A stretch of DNA of 36,141 nucleotides. Source: CAYUWM01 sp964448395. GTDB taxonomy: Bacteria > Chloroflexota > Dehalococcoidia > E44-bin15. Below the pieces are notes generated by a model. It did no database searches, was not told the DNA's origin, and saw nothing but the letters and a program-made list of their open reading frames with translations. The position numbers and the translations under genes were made by a program. The DNA is taken from the NCBI GenBank assembly GCA_964448395.1, contig CAYUWM010000011.1, positions 1 to 36,141 of the forward strand. The letters are read 5' to 3'. Shown here piece by piece: positions 8,266 through 15,668 of this stretch (positions within the stretch are counted from its first letter, which is position 1; each line of letters opens with the position of its first letter).

Positions 8266-9474
8266 TCACGCTCCGTATTTCTTTAGTTTCAACGCGTTTG
8301 CCAGCATCAGCGGCATGAGCTCGGCTGCATTGAACCGGCCCAGCGCCCCGCCGATGCAGGCGCTCTCTGAGAAAGCGGTCACCCCGTCGGGGCGGCACCA
8401 TTTGGAATGCAGCAGGCAGGGGACGGCGTGCCAGCTGTGACCCTTAAAAATCGCTGGCGTGGAGTGGTCGGCGGTAACGACGATTACCTCTGGTTTTAGA
8501 TTGAGCAGTCGGGGCAGGGCCCGGTCCACCTCTTCGATGACTTTAACCTTTCGCTGAAAATCGCCGTCCTCGCCAGCGCTGTCGGTGTGCTTCACATGGA
8601 TGAAGAAGAAATCATAGCTCTTGTAGTGTTCGGCAAGGGTGAAGAACTCGTCCTCGATGGTGTTGCCCGCAGGTAGATTGTCCATGCCCACTGCCCTGGC
8701 CAGCCCGCGGTACATGGGATAGGCGGCGATGGCGGCGGGCTTGAGGCCGAAGGCTTCCCTCATGCTGGGGATGTTTGGGGGGTATTTGGCGAAACCGCGC
8801 AGTAGCACCATGTTTGCCGGCTCGCGGCCGCTGAGGGCTTGCTTCGCTTGGGCGATGAACTTGTTGGCCACGCGTGCCGATTTGGCTATACCTGAAACCA
8901 GCGGTTCGATGTCCTTCGGCGGCAGACCGTTACGCTGGGGGTCTGAATCCGCGAGGTCGCTGGAGAAGCCCTTCCCGCGGAAGACGGCCACGAAACGATG
9001 CTCCTTCTCTGGTGATACGGAGATCTTTACCCCTTCGATATTCATGCCATCCAGCAGCTTGCACAACTCGGCGCACTGCTCGGTGGGGATGCGCCCCGCC
9101 CGGCGGTCGGTGATGATGCCGTCACCATTCATGGTGCAGAAATTGCCTCGTGCGGCCACATCGCCCTCTTCCAGCGCAAGTTCGATACCCATAGCCGCAA
9201 GTATACCGCGCCCGATGGTGTATTTCAGAGGATCGTACCCGAATAGCCCTAGGTGCCCCGGGGCGCTGCCCGGGGTTATGCCCAGACCCACCGGCTCCAG
9301 CATCCCGCAGATGCTGTCCTTCGCCAAGCGGTCGAGATTGGGGGTCTTGGCGCTCTCCAATTCGGTCAGGCCGGTCTTCTGATGTGCTAATCCCCCCAGG
9401 CCGTCGAGGACCAGGAGCACTATCTTGGATGGGGTGGGGTTCACTATTTCCTTTATCTGTTCGAGCCTGATCAT
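8266..9474 (-). CDS. apgM: 2,3-bisphosphoglycerate-independent phosphoglycerate mutase, archaeal type
   Basis: It interconverts 3- and 2-phosphoglycerate. The 402-residue product belongs to the archaeal aPGM branch of the alkaline-phosphatase superfamily rather than GpmI (about 510 residues). Metal ligand D24 is in VLLVLDGLGG. The nucleophile is S70 in TPGSAPGHLGLFGYDP, followed by GRGILAAMGI. The RNGLPP, HVKHTDSAGEDGDF and VTADHSTPAIFKGHSW metal-binding motifs follow. The start ATG overlaps the pgk stop (ATGA). aPGM is widespread in archaea and in some anaerobic bacteria including Dehalococcoidia, which is one reason for the taxonomic suggestion. Confidence 0.95.
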   Translation of the reverse strand: MIRLEQIKEIVNPTPSKIVLLVLDGLGGLAHQKTGLTELESAKTPNLDRLAKDSICGMLEPVGLGITPGSAPGHLGLFGYDPLKYTIGRGILAAMGIELALEEGDVAARGNFCTMNGDGIITDRRAGRIPTEQCAELCKLLDGMNIEGVKISVSPEKEHRFVAVFRGKGFSSDLADSDPQRNGLPPKDIEPLVSGIAKSARVANKFIAQAKQALSGREPANMVLLRGFAKYPPNIPSMREAFGLKPAAIAAYPMYRGLARAVGMDNLPAGNTIEDEFFTLAEHYKSYDFFFIHVKHTDSAGEDGDFQRKVKVIEEVDRALPRLLNLKPEVIVVTADHSTPAIFKGHSWHAVPCLLHSKWCRPDGVTAFSESACIGGALGRFNAAELMPLMLANALKLKKYGA

Positions 9475-10667
9475 TGGGCCTCCTTATCCTGGAGCACTTC
9501 CACTCCGGGGAGGGATTTTCCCTCCAGGAATCTCAGCGCCGCCCCTCCCCCGGTGGAAACGTGGGACATCTTTTGGCTCAACCCCAGTGCCTCGACTGCC
9601 TCGGCGGTGGACCCTCCGCCGATAACGGTGGTGGCATCCAGACCGGCGAGCAGTTCGGCGATGGCGGTAGTGCCCTTGCTGAACGCCGGGTACTCGAAAA
9701 CGCCGGCGGGGCCGTTCCACACTACCGTCTTACATTTGCGAAGCTCGGCTTCAAATGCAGCGATGGAATCGGGCCCGATATCCATGATGAACCAGCCAGA
9801 GGGGATATGGGTTACGGCTACGGTATCGTGTTGCGCGTCAGGGGCGAACCGTTCGGCCACCACCGCATCCCGGGGCAGCAGGAGGTTAACCCCCCTGCCC
9901 GAGGCATCCTGTATCAGCCTTTTGGCCAGGTCAAGCATGTCCTCCTCTATAAGCGAAGCCCCGACACCGTAGCCCTGGGCTTTGAAAAAGGTAGCAGCCA
10001 TGCCGCCGATTATGATCAACGAATCCACCTTGTCCAGGATGTGTTCTATTACGCCTATTTTGTCGCTTATCTTAGCTCCCCCGATAATCGCCGCCAGCGG
10101 ACGGGTAGGCGTATCGATTACCCTGCTCAGCATGTCGATTTCCTGCTCCAATAGCAGGCCGGCGACCGCGGGCAGGTAGTGAGCGATGCCCTCGGTGGAG
10201 GCGTGCTTGCGGTGAGCAGTGCCGAAGGCGTCATTAACGTAGATATCGGCCAGCCGCGCTAGGGCCTGGGCAAACTGGGGGTCGTTCTTCTCCTCTTCGG
10301 CGTGGAAGCGCAGGTTCTCCAGCATCAGTACATCGCCGACCTGAAGCTTGGCTGCCGCTTGCTCCACCTCTGCACCCACGCAGTCGTTAGCCATCGCCAC
10401 CGGCTTTTCCAGCAGCTTAGAAAGGCTATCTGAAACCTGCGCCAGACTCAGCTTGGGGACCACCTTGCCCTTGGGACGCCCCATGTGGGAGCACAAGATC
10501 ACCTTGGCCTTTTTATCGATGAGATACTTGATAGTGGGCAGCACCGCCCTGATGCGGGTGAAGTCGCTGATAGTTCCGGTCTCCTCATCCAGCGGAACAT
10601 TGAGGTCGACCCTGACCAGCACCCGCTTCCCGCTGACATCCACATCCCTGACGCTTTTCTTATTCAT
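9471..10667 (-). CDS. pgk: Phosphoglycerate kinase
   Basis: It transfers phosphate between 1,3-bisphosphoglycerate and ADP. The start is taken at ATG 10667 (MNKKSVRDVDVSGKRVLVRVDLNVP); 30 codons upstream are open but overlap the cooC end and do not look like PGK. The 398 residues match the family. Motifs are the N-terminal RVDLNVPLD, SHMGRPKGK, NLRFHAEEEKNDPQFA, VNDAFGTAHRKHAS, IIGGAKISDKI, the WNGPAGVFE loop, and GGGSTAEAVE with the C-terminal STGGGAALRFLEG. It sits about 10 bases after cooC, with only a weak ribosome site (GAAG). Confidence 0.97.
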   Translation of the reverse strand: MNKKSVRDVDVSGKRVLVRVDLNVPLDEETGTISDFTRIRAVLPTIKYLIDKKAKVILCSHMGRPKGKVVPKLSLAQVSDSLSKLLEKPVAMANDCVGAEVEQAAAKLQVGDVLMLENLRFHAEEEKNDPQFAQALARLADIYVNDAFGTAHRKHASTEGIAHYLPAVAGLLLEQEIDMLSRVIDTPTRPLAAIIGGAKISDKIGVIEHILDKVDSLIIIGGMAATFFKAQGYGVGASLIEEDMLDLAKRLIQDASGRGVNLLLPRDAVVAERFAPDAQHDTVAVTHIPSGWFIMDIGPDSIAAFEAELRKCKTVVWNGPAGVFEYPAFSKGTTAIAELLAGLDATTVIGGGSTAEAVEALGLSQKMSHVSTGGGAALRFLEGKSLPGVEVLQDKEAQ

Positions 10668-10677
10668 CTTCGGTCTT

Positions 10678-11466
10678 CTATATTGATCGTTCGGCCTCTT
10701 TTTGCTCAAGCTTCTGCTTGATAGTCTTGACTTCCTCCACCACGTCCGGGGCGGCATCGTAGACGCTCATCCCTTTCAAATCGGCCTCTCGAACCTTTGC
10801 ATTGTAACTCATAAATCCTAGGACTTCAAAACGGGGCAGGCTGTCGATAATGAACTGGCGGTCGGCATCGCTGGTGACCTTGGAGCCCACCACGTAGCAA
10901 CTGACTTTCAATTCCTGCGCCAGCTTGTCGATTGCCTCTGCGGTCTGGACGCTCCTTTTGCCCGGCTCCACCACGATGATGAAGGCATCTACACCCTGTG
11001 CCGTCCCCCGCCCGATGTGCTCCATGCCGGCATCCATGTCCATGATCACTACGTCGGACTCCCTGAACAGGAGGTGGGCCATCAGGCTCCTCAGCAGGGC
11101 GCTTTCGGGGCACATACAGCCGCTGCCGGCGGACTTCACTGTACCCATAAGAAGCAGTCTTATACCGTCTATCTTTGCCGAGAAACGCTCCGGGATGTCG
11201 TCAACCTGGGGGTTCAGCTTGAAGTAGGGTGCCGAGCTGCCCGGCTTGGCTCCGGTGCGCTCCTCGATCAAATCGTTCATCTCGGATATGGGGATGATCT
11301 TACGCACCTCTTCGGGGGGGATACCCAGGGCCATGCTGAGGTTAGCGTCGGGGTTGGCGTCTATCGCCAGTACCGCTTTCCCTTCAGCGGCATATACCCG
11401 TGCCAGCAGGCTGGCCAGTGTTGTCTTACCTACTCCACCTTTTCCTGTGATCGCAACTTTCATCAT
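10678..11466 (-). CDS. CooC/AcsF-type nickel-insertion ATPase for CO dehydrogenase maturation
   Basis: A SIMIBI-class P-loop ATPase. It has the deviant Walker A GKGGVGKTT (8-16), IDANPDANLSMALG after strand 2, a CxC metal site C117-M-C119 in SGCMCPESALLRSL, and IMDMDAGMEHIGRG as Walker B region. These are the hallmarks of CooC/AcsF proteins, which load nickel into the C cluster of anaerobic CO dehydrogenase. The substrate enzyme is not in this window, so the target is inferred from the family. There are two adjacent ATGs; the second (11463) is better spaced from GGAGG. It lies between a polyprenyl synthase (38-base gap) and pgk, probably in one operon. A general MinD/NubP-like ATPase is less likely because of the CxC motif. 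Confidence 0.88.
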   Translation of the reverse strand: MMKVAITGKGGVGKTTLASLLARVYAAEGKAVLAIDANPDANLSMALGIPPEEVRKIIPISEMNDLIEERTGAKPGSSAPYFKLNPQVDDIPERFSAKIDGIRLLLMGTVKSAGSGCMCPESALLRSLMAHLLFRESDVVIMDMDAGMEHIGRGTAQGVDAFIIVVEPGKRSVQTAEAIDKLAQELKVSCYVVGSKVTSDADRQFIIDSLPRFEVLGFMSYNAKVREADLKGMSVYDAAPDVVEEVKTIKQKLEQKEAERSI

Positions 11467-11504
11467 ACTTCCTCCGGAAGTAAAATACAGCGCACTATTG
11501 TCTA

Positions 11505-12521
11505 TTAGCTCTCCCGTACCATAAGGAAAGCGGTGAATTCTCTCAGCTCGTCCTGGGCCGGCTGGGCCATGGCAACGCCCTCGATTTCCTCCAGCGCCTG
11601 GTTATAATACCCTGTTGCCACTCCCCGTGTATAGCCCTCTGCTCCCAGTTGGTCTAAGATATGAATCACCGAATCGATGTCGTCTCTGTCCAGCACATCT
11701 TTGGCATATAATTCCAGCAACGCAGCCCTTTGTTCGCCCCCGGCTCGCTCCAGGGCATAAATCACAGGGAGCGTTTTCTTCTTTTTCTGGATATCGCTGG
11801 CGGATTTCCCCCCCCATATCCCCAGCACGTCATCTACCATCTGGTATGCCAGTCCCAGTTTCCGCCCGAAGCGACCGAACCGGGCTACTATATCCTGGTC
11901 GTCGGTACCGATTAGAGCGCCCAGCGTTATGGAGCAACTGATCAGGGCTGCGGTCTTGCGGTCTATCATCTGCAGGTAGTCGTCTACATTTATGTCAAAT
12001 CGACTCTCATAGCGGATATCCAGGTATTGCCCCTCACAGAGCTCGAGGCAGGTCTCGTCCAGTAGCTGGGCGGCGTGCCGCACTTTGTGCACGGAGATCC
12101 CTTGATCCTCAAGCCCCCACAGTGCAAGGCGGGCCAGCGAGTGCATGGCATCCCCTACGTTTATCGCCTGGGGCTCGCCCCACAGACGCCAAACAGTGGC
12201 GCGCTGCCGGCGCTTCTCGTCCCCGTCCTCGATGTCGTCGTGGATCAGGGAGAAATCGTGCACCAGCTCCACCGCTGCAGCCGCCGGCAGCGCACTTCGC
12301 CAGTCGCCGCCAACAGCTTCGCAGGAAAGCAATACCAGCGTAGGTCGCACCAGCTTGCCCCCCTCCTTTTCGCGGAGGCTCGCCTCTTTGGGGCAGCCCT
12401 TGTCATCTTGCCAGCCCAGGTGGTAACGCATCATGTCATAAAGGCCCAGGCTGCTGCTGTCGATGACAGAGGAGAGCTCTTTTGTTATTTCTCCCCGGTA
12501 GCGGTAAAACATTTCTGGCAA
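11505..12521 (-). CDS. Polyprenyl (geranylgeranyl-type) diphosphate synthase
   Basis: A trans-prenyltransferase that extends allylic diphosphates with isopentenyl diphosphate. The 338 residues include GGKLVRPTLVLLSCEAVG, the first aspartate-rich motif DDIED (95-99) in SLIHDDIED, INVGDAMHSLA, the DRKTAALISCS motif and a second region QMVDDVLGIWG (227-237). There the usual third aspartate is glycine (DDVLG), a form also seen in some actinobacterial enzymes. Chain length cannot be fixed by eye. The start is TTG 12521 with GGGGTG 8 bases upstream, or ATG 12512 if the TAGAAT at 12521-12526 is a -10. It heads the unit cooC-pgk-apgM-tpiA-miaA-dapF after a terminator. Confidence 0.9.
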   Translation of the reverse strand: MPEMFYRYRGEITKELSSVIDSSSLGLYDMMRYHLGWQDDKGCPKEASLREKEGGKLVRPTLVLLSCEAVGGDWRSALPAAAAVELVHDFSLIHDDIEDGDEKRRQRATVWRLWGEPQAINVGDAMHSLARLALWGLEDQGISVHKVRHAAQLLDETCLELCEGQYLDIRYESRFDINVDDYLQMIDRKTAALISCSITLGALIGTDDQDIVARFGRFGRKLGLAYQMVDDVLGIWGGKSASDIQKKKKTLPVIYALERAGGEQRAALLELYAKDVLDRDDIDSVIHILDQLGAEGYTRGVATGYYNQALEEIEGVAMAQPAQDELREFTAFLMVRES

Positions 12522-12526
12522 TTCTA
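12521..12526 (-). promoter_or_regulatory. Candidate -10 box before the polyprenyl synthase
   Basis: The minus-strand TAGAAT is 8 bases before ATG 12512 and overlaps the alternative TTG start at 12521. There is no good -35 at 17 bases. The only support for a promoter here is that a terminator lies just upstream, so the operon needs its own start. Confidence 0.3.
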
Positions 12527-12548
12527 TGACACCCCGACAATAAAAACG

Positions 12549-12570
12549 TCAGGTACCCATCGGTACCTGA
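12549..12570 (-). terminator. Rho-independent terminator after dxs
   Basis: A perfect 9-bp stem, TCAGGTACC paired with GGTACCTGA, around a 4-base loop is followed on the minus strand by CGTTTTTATTG. It ends the tsaC-rpiB-dxs transcript 60 bases after the dxs stop and stands before the polyprenyl synthase. Read-through could make it an attenuator for the downstream genes. Confidence 0.85.
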
Positions 12571-12629
12571 GCTTGTGCGTCACCATCCGCGGTCCTCACC
12601 TGCAAAGCCATTCCTGTGTTAAAACCGGG

Positions 12630-14555
12630 CTATTTCTTCGTTTCCGTTAATGGTATAAGGTCGGTGAAGAACGACGCGATACCTTTTTCTATTCCTGCCG
12701 CGTCCAAGCCGTACTGGGCACGGAGCGTGTTTGGGGGACCGTGTTCTACAAATAGATCCGGCACTCCGATGCATTTCAACCGGACATCGGGTATCTGAGC
12801 GCTTTCCAGTAACTCGGCGACTGCGCTGCCGAAGCCGCCCTTAGCAGCGTTCTCCTCGACGGTCACCAGTCGCCTGGTGCGGCGGGCCACATCCTCGATC
12901 AGGGAGGAGTCCAATGGTTTGATGAAGCGGGCGTTGATCACGGTGCCCTCGATGCTCTTTTCCGCTAACCTAACGGCTGCCTCCAACGCGGGTATTACAC
13001 TTACCCCGACAGCTATAATGCCGATGTCTGCTCCCTCCCGGATTATTTCCGCTTCACCTACAGGTATCTCGTGCCAGTTGGTATCCATAGGCACTCCCGT
13101 TCCGGTCCCTCTGGGATAGCGGATAGCGAAGGGGCATTTCGCCTTCACTGCGGTATAGAGCAGGTGTTGAAGCTCGTTTTCGTCTTTGGGGGCGGCGAGC
13201 ACCAGATTCGGTATGAATCTGAGGTAGGACAGGTCGAAGGCCCCCTGATGGGTCTTGCCGTCCTCGCCCACGATACCCGCGCGGTCTATGGCGAATATCA
13301 CCGGCAGGTTCTGGAGGCAGACATCGTGGATGACCTGATCGAGTGCCCGCTGGAGGAAGGTTGAATATATAGCTACCACCGGGGTGAATCCCTGTGTAGC
13401 CAGCCCCGCGGCGAAGGTTACCGCATGTTGTTCGCAAATGCCGACGTCGAAGAACCGGTCCGGAATTTCATGGGCGAAGAGGTTCAATCCTGTGCCCTCG
13501 GGCATGGCCGCAGTGATGGCAACTATCTTCGGATCCTCTTTAGCCAGGCGGAGGAGGGTCTTTCCGAACACTTGGCTATAGCTCGGAGCTCTTTGTGTCT
13601 TACCGGGGGTGGGCGATACACCGTGGAAACCTTCCGCATCATCTTCCGCTGAGCTGTATCCCTTGCCCTTGGTGGTTACCACATGGACCAGGACTGGCTT
13701 TCTTGCATAGTCTCTGGCCTGCGCCAGTGCAGACTCAAGCTCTGCGATATCGTGGCCGTCGATGGGGCCCATGTAGGTGAATCCCAGCTCATCCCAGAAC
13801 AGCGATGGAATGATCAAGCCCTTCAATCCTTTCATCACCATCCCCCACAGACGCCAGAGCTTGGCCCCCAGGGGCATCCGGGCTACCATCTGTGATGCTT
13901 CCTGCTCTGCCCGGTAGTAGCGGCGGTTAATCCGCAGCCGAGAAAAAAGCCTTGACAGCGCACCAACGCAGGGGGCGATCGCCATGCCGTTATCGTTCAG
14001 TAAAACGATCAGCCTGGTGCGCAGGTGCCCCGCCTGGTTCAGCGCCTCGAAGGACATGCCGCCGGTCAGGGCACCATCGCCGGTGACTGCGATCACATTG
14101 TAGCGCTCTCCGGCAAGGTCACGGGCGGTGGCGATTCCCAGCGCCGCGGAGATGGAGGTGGAGGCGTGGCCGGTGCCGAAGGGATCGTGCGGGCTCTCCT
14201 CACGTGCAGGGAACCCGCTGAGGCCGCCCTGCAGTCGCAGGGTATGGAAGCGCTCCCGGCGGCCGGTGAGCAGCTTATGGGCGTACGCCTGATGGCCTAC
14301 ATCCCAGACGATCTTGTCCTGCGGGCTTTCGAACACGCGATGTATGGCAATGGTCAGTTCTACAGCACCCAGGCTGGAGGCCAGATGCCCGCCGTTGGCA
14401 CTTACCACCTCAATGATAGTGTTCCGAATCTCGGCGGCGAGCTGTTCCAGCTGCTGGAGGGTGAGCTTTTTAAGGTCGGCCGGCTGGTTGATGCTGTCCA
14501 GAATCAAGCTGTCTTCCCCTGCTCTCATATTAGGATTGGGGGCTGTTTTTGTCAA
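12630..14555 (-). CDS. dxs: 1-deoxy-D-xylulose-5-phosphate synthase
   Basis: This thiamine-diphosphate enzyme joins pyruvate and glyceraldehyde-3-phosphate, the first step of the MEP isoprenoid pathway. The 641-residue protein has the typical N-terminal GGHLASSLGAVELTIAIH, DVGHQAYAHKLLTGR and GHASTSISAALGIA. The diphosphate-binding GDGALTGGMSFEALN...NDNGMAI segment follows, then the catalytic glutamate region VGICEQHAVTFAAGLA and DRAGIVGEDGKTHQGAFD. It starts at TTG 14555, whose TTGA overlaps the rpiB stop; a later ATG at 14528 is an alternative. It is the last gene of tsaC-rpiB-dxs. Its product would supply precursors for the nearby polyprenyl synthase, MiaA and geranylgeranyl reductase. Confidence 0.97.
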   Translation of the reverse strand: MTKTAPNPNMRAGEDSLILDSINQPADLKKLTLQQLEQLAAEIRNTIIEVVSANGGHLASSLGAVELTIAIHRVFESPQDKIVWDVGHQAYAHKLLTGRRERFHTLRLQGGLSGFPAREESPHDPFGTGHASTSISAALGIATARDLAGERYNVIAVTGDGALTGGMSFEALNQAGHLRTRLIVLLNDNGMAIAPCVGALSRLFSRLRINRRYYRAEQEASQMVARMPLGAKLWRLWGMVMKGLKGLIIPSLFWDELGFTYMGPIDGHDIAELESALAQARDYARKPVLVHVVTTKGKGYSSAEDDAEGFHGVSPTPGKTQRAPSYSQVFGKTLLRLAKEDPKIVAITAAMPEGTGLNLFAHEIPDRFFDVGICEQHAVTFAAGLATQGFTPVVAIYSTFLQRALDQVIHDVCLQNLPVIFAIDRAGIVGEDGKTHQGAFDLSYLRFIPNLVLAAPKDENELQHLLYTAVKAKCPFAIRYPRGTGTGVPMDTNWHEIPVGEAEIIREGADIGIIAVGVSVIPALEAAVRLAEKSIEGTVINARFIKPLDSSLIEDVARRTRRLVTVEENAAKGGFGSAVAELLESAQIPDVRLKCIGVPDLFVEHGPPNTLRAQYGLDAAGIEKGIASFFTDLIPLTETKK

Positions 14556-15001
14556 GGAAGCTGCCCCTCCTCCAGCGCTCGTATTTTATCCAGGCGTCGA
14601 GCGTGCCTGCCCCCATCAAAATCGGTGGAAAGGTAAGCCGTAACGATGTCTTTCGCCAGTCCCTCCCCCACGACCTCTTCGCCGAGGCACAGGACATTGG
14701 CGTCATTGTGTGCCCGGCTGCGCTGCGCGCTGAACGTGTCCTGGCAGCGGGCGGCGCGTACCCCCCGCACCTTATTGGCGGCGATGCTCATGCCGATACC
14801 GGTGCCGCATATCAATATGGCATGTTCGACATGACCTTGAGCCAGCGCTTGAGCCGCCCGGCGGGCGATATCCGGATAGTCAACCGATGCAGTATCATAG
14901 CACCCGAAGTCTTCGCAATCATGGCCCATTTCCGAAATGAGCTCCCCGATCGCTCTCTTCAGGTTCAATCCCCGGTGGTCACAGCCGATAGCGATCCGCA
15001 T
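14552..15001 (-). CDS. rpiB: Ribose-5-phosphate isomerase B
   Basis: It interconverts ribose-5-phosphate and ribulose-5-phosphate in the pentose phosphate pathway. The 149-residue length is typical of RpiB. Conserved features are AIGCDHRG (4-11) with D8 and H9, the catalytic cysteine in LICGTGIGMSIAANK, GVRAARC, and RAHNDANVLCLGEEVVG. The start ATG 15001 has an excellent AAGGAGGT site and shares one base with the tsaC stop (TAATG). It lies between tsaC and dxs in one operon. Confidence 0.96.
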   Translation of the reverse strand: MRIAIGCDHRGLNLKRAIGELISEMGHDCEDFGCYDTASVDYPDIARRAAQALAQGHVEHAILICGTGIGMSIAANKVRGVRAARCQDTFSAQRSRAHNDANVLCLGEEVVGEGLAKDIVTAYLSTDFDGGRHARRLDKIRALEEGQLP

Positions 15002-15615
15002 TATACCTCCTTTACCCCAACTTCACACATCGACGCAATATCATCGTAGCCTACCGCCCCCTGCCTCAATATCACGGGCGGATCAATTGTAAGGTCGATA
15101 ACGGTGGAAGCGATTTCACCCCGGCACCTGCCGCTGTCTATTATCAGGTCGATACTATCACCCATCTGCTCTCGAACATCCGCGGCAGTCAGCGGATTGG
15201 ATCTGCCGGTGAGGTTGGCGCTGGTGCCGGTCATTGGCCTGCCTAACCCCCTGATTATTTCGATAGGAACAGGGTGATCCGGCACCCTGATCGCTATTTT
15301 ATCGCTTCCGCCGGTAATAACCGGGGAGACGGAAGGCAGCCTGTACAGGACCAGGGTTAAGCCTCCGGGCAGGAAGCGCTCTGCAAGCCGCCAGGCGAGC
15401 TGGGGTATGTCGCGGGCTACGTCGGCGATTTCCGAGGCATCGGAGAGCAGGAGCGGGATGGCGTTCTGGAGCGGCCTTTTCTTGGCTTGGTATACTTTAA
15501 GTAATGCGTTCTCGTTGGTGGCATCAGCCCCCAGTCCATAGACGGTGTCGGTGGGAAAAGCGACAACACCACCACCGCGCAAGATATCGACCGCCTCCAG
15601 AAGCTGCCCCTCCAT
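15001..15615 (-). CDS. tsaC: L-threonylcarbamoyladenylate synthase (YrdC/Sua5 family)
   Basis: This enzyme makes threonylcarbamoyl-AMP for t6A37 tRNA modification. The start is placed at ATG 15615 (MEGQLLEAVDILRGGGVVAFPTDT); the open frame runs 38 codons further, across the promoter region, and that part does not resemble the family. The 204 residues include FPTDTVYGLGADATN, KKRPLQNAIPLLL, ERFLPGGLTLVLYR, KIAIRVPDHPVPIEII, PMTGTSANLTGRSNP and the STVIDLT strand, the complete short (TsaC-like) form without the Sua5 extension. A -10 lies 9 bases upstream, so the mRNA may be leaderless. It heads the tsaC-rpiB-dxs operon and is divergent from guaA. Confidence 0.95.
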   Translation of the reverse strand: MEGQLLEAVDILRGGGVVAFPTDTVYGLGADATNENALLKVYQAKKRPLQNAIPLLLSDASEIADVARDIPQLAWRLAERFLPGGLTLVLYRLPSVSPVITGGSDKIAIRVPDHPVPIEIIRGLGRPMTGTSANLTGRSNPLTAADVREQMGDSIDLIIDSGRCRGEIASTVIDLTIDPPVILRQGAVGYDDIASMCEVGVKEV

Positions 15616-15616
15616 C

Positions 15617-15645
15617 TTGACGCCAGTATACCATAATGATAAGCT
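15617..15645 (+). promoter_or_regulatory. Weak candidate promoter for guaA
   Basis: TTGACG (15617-15622), a 17-base spacer and TAAGCT (15640-15645) are present on the plus strand, overlapping the divergent tsaC promoter. The -10 is poor. If used, transcription would begin near 15652, which excludes the ATG at 15636 as guaA start. Confidence 0.35.
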
Positions 15646-15653
15646 TTGGTCGA
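15625..15653 (-). promoter_or_regulatory. Promoter of tsaC-rpiB-dxs
   Basis: The minus strand reads TCGACC (15648-15653), a 17-base spacer and TATACT (15625-15630), with an extended TGG before the -10. The predicted start is at or within two bases of the tsaC ATG, and there is no Shine-Dalgarno, so the mRNA is probably leaderless. Confidence 0.6.
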
Positions 15654-15668
15654 GGAAACCAGCGGGCG

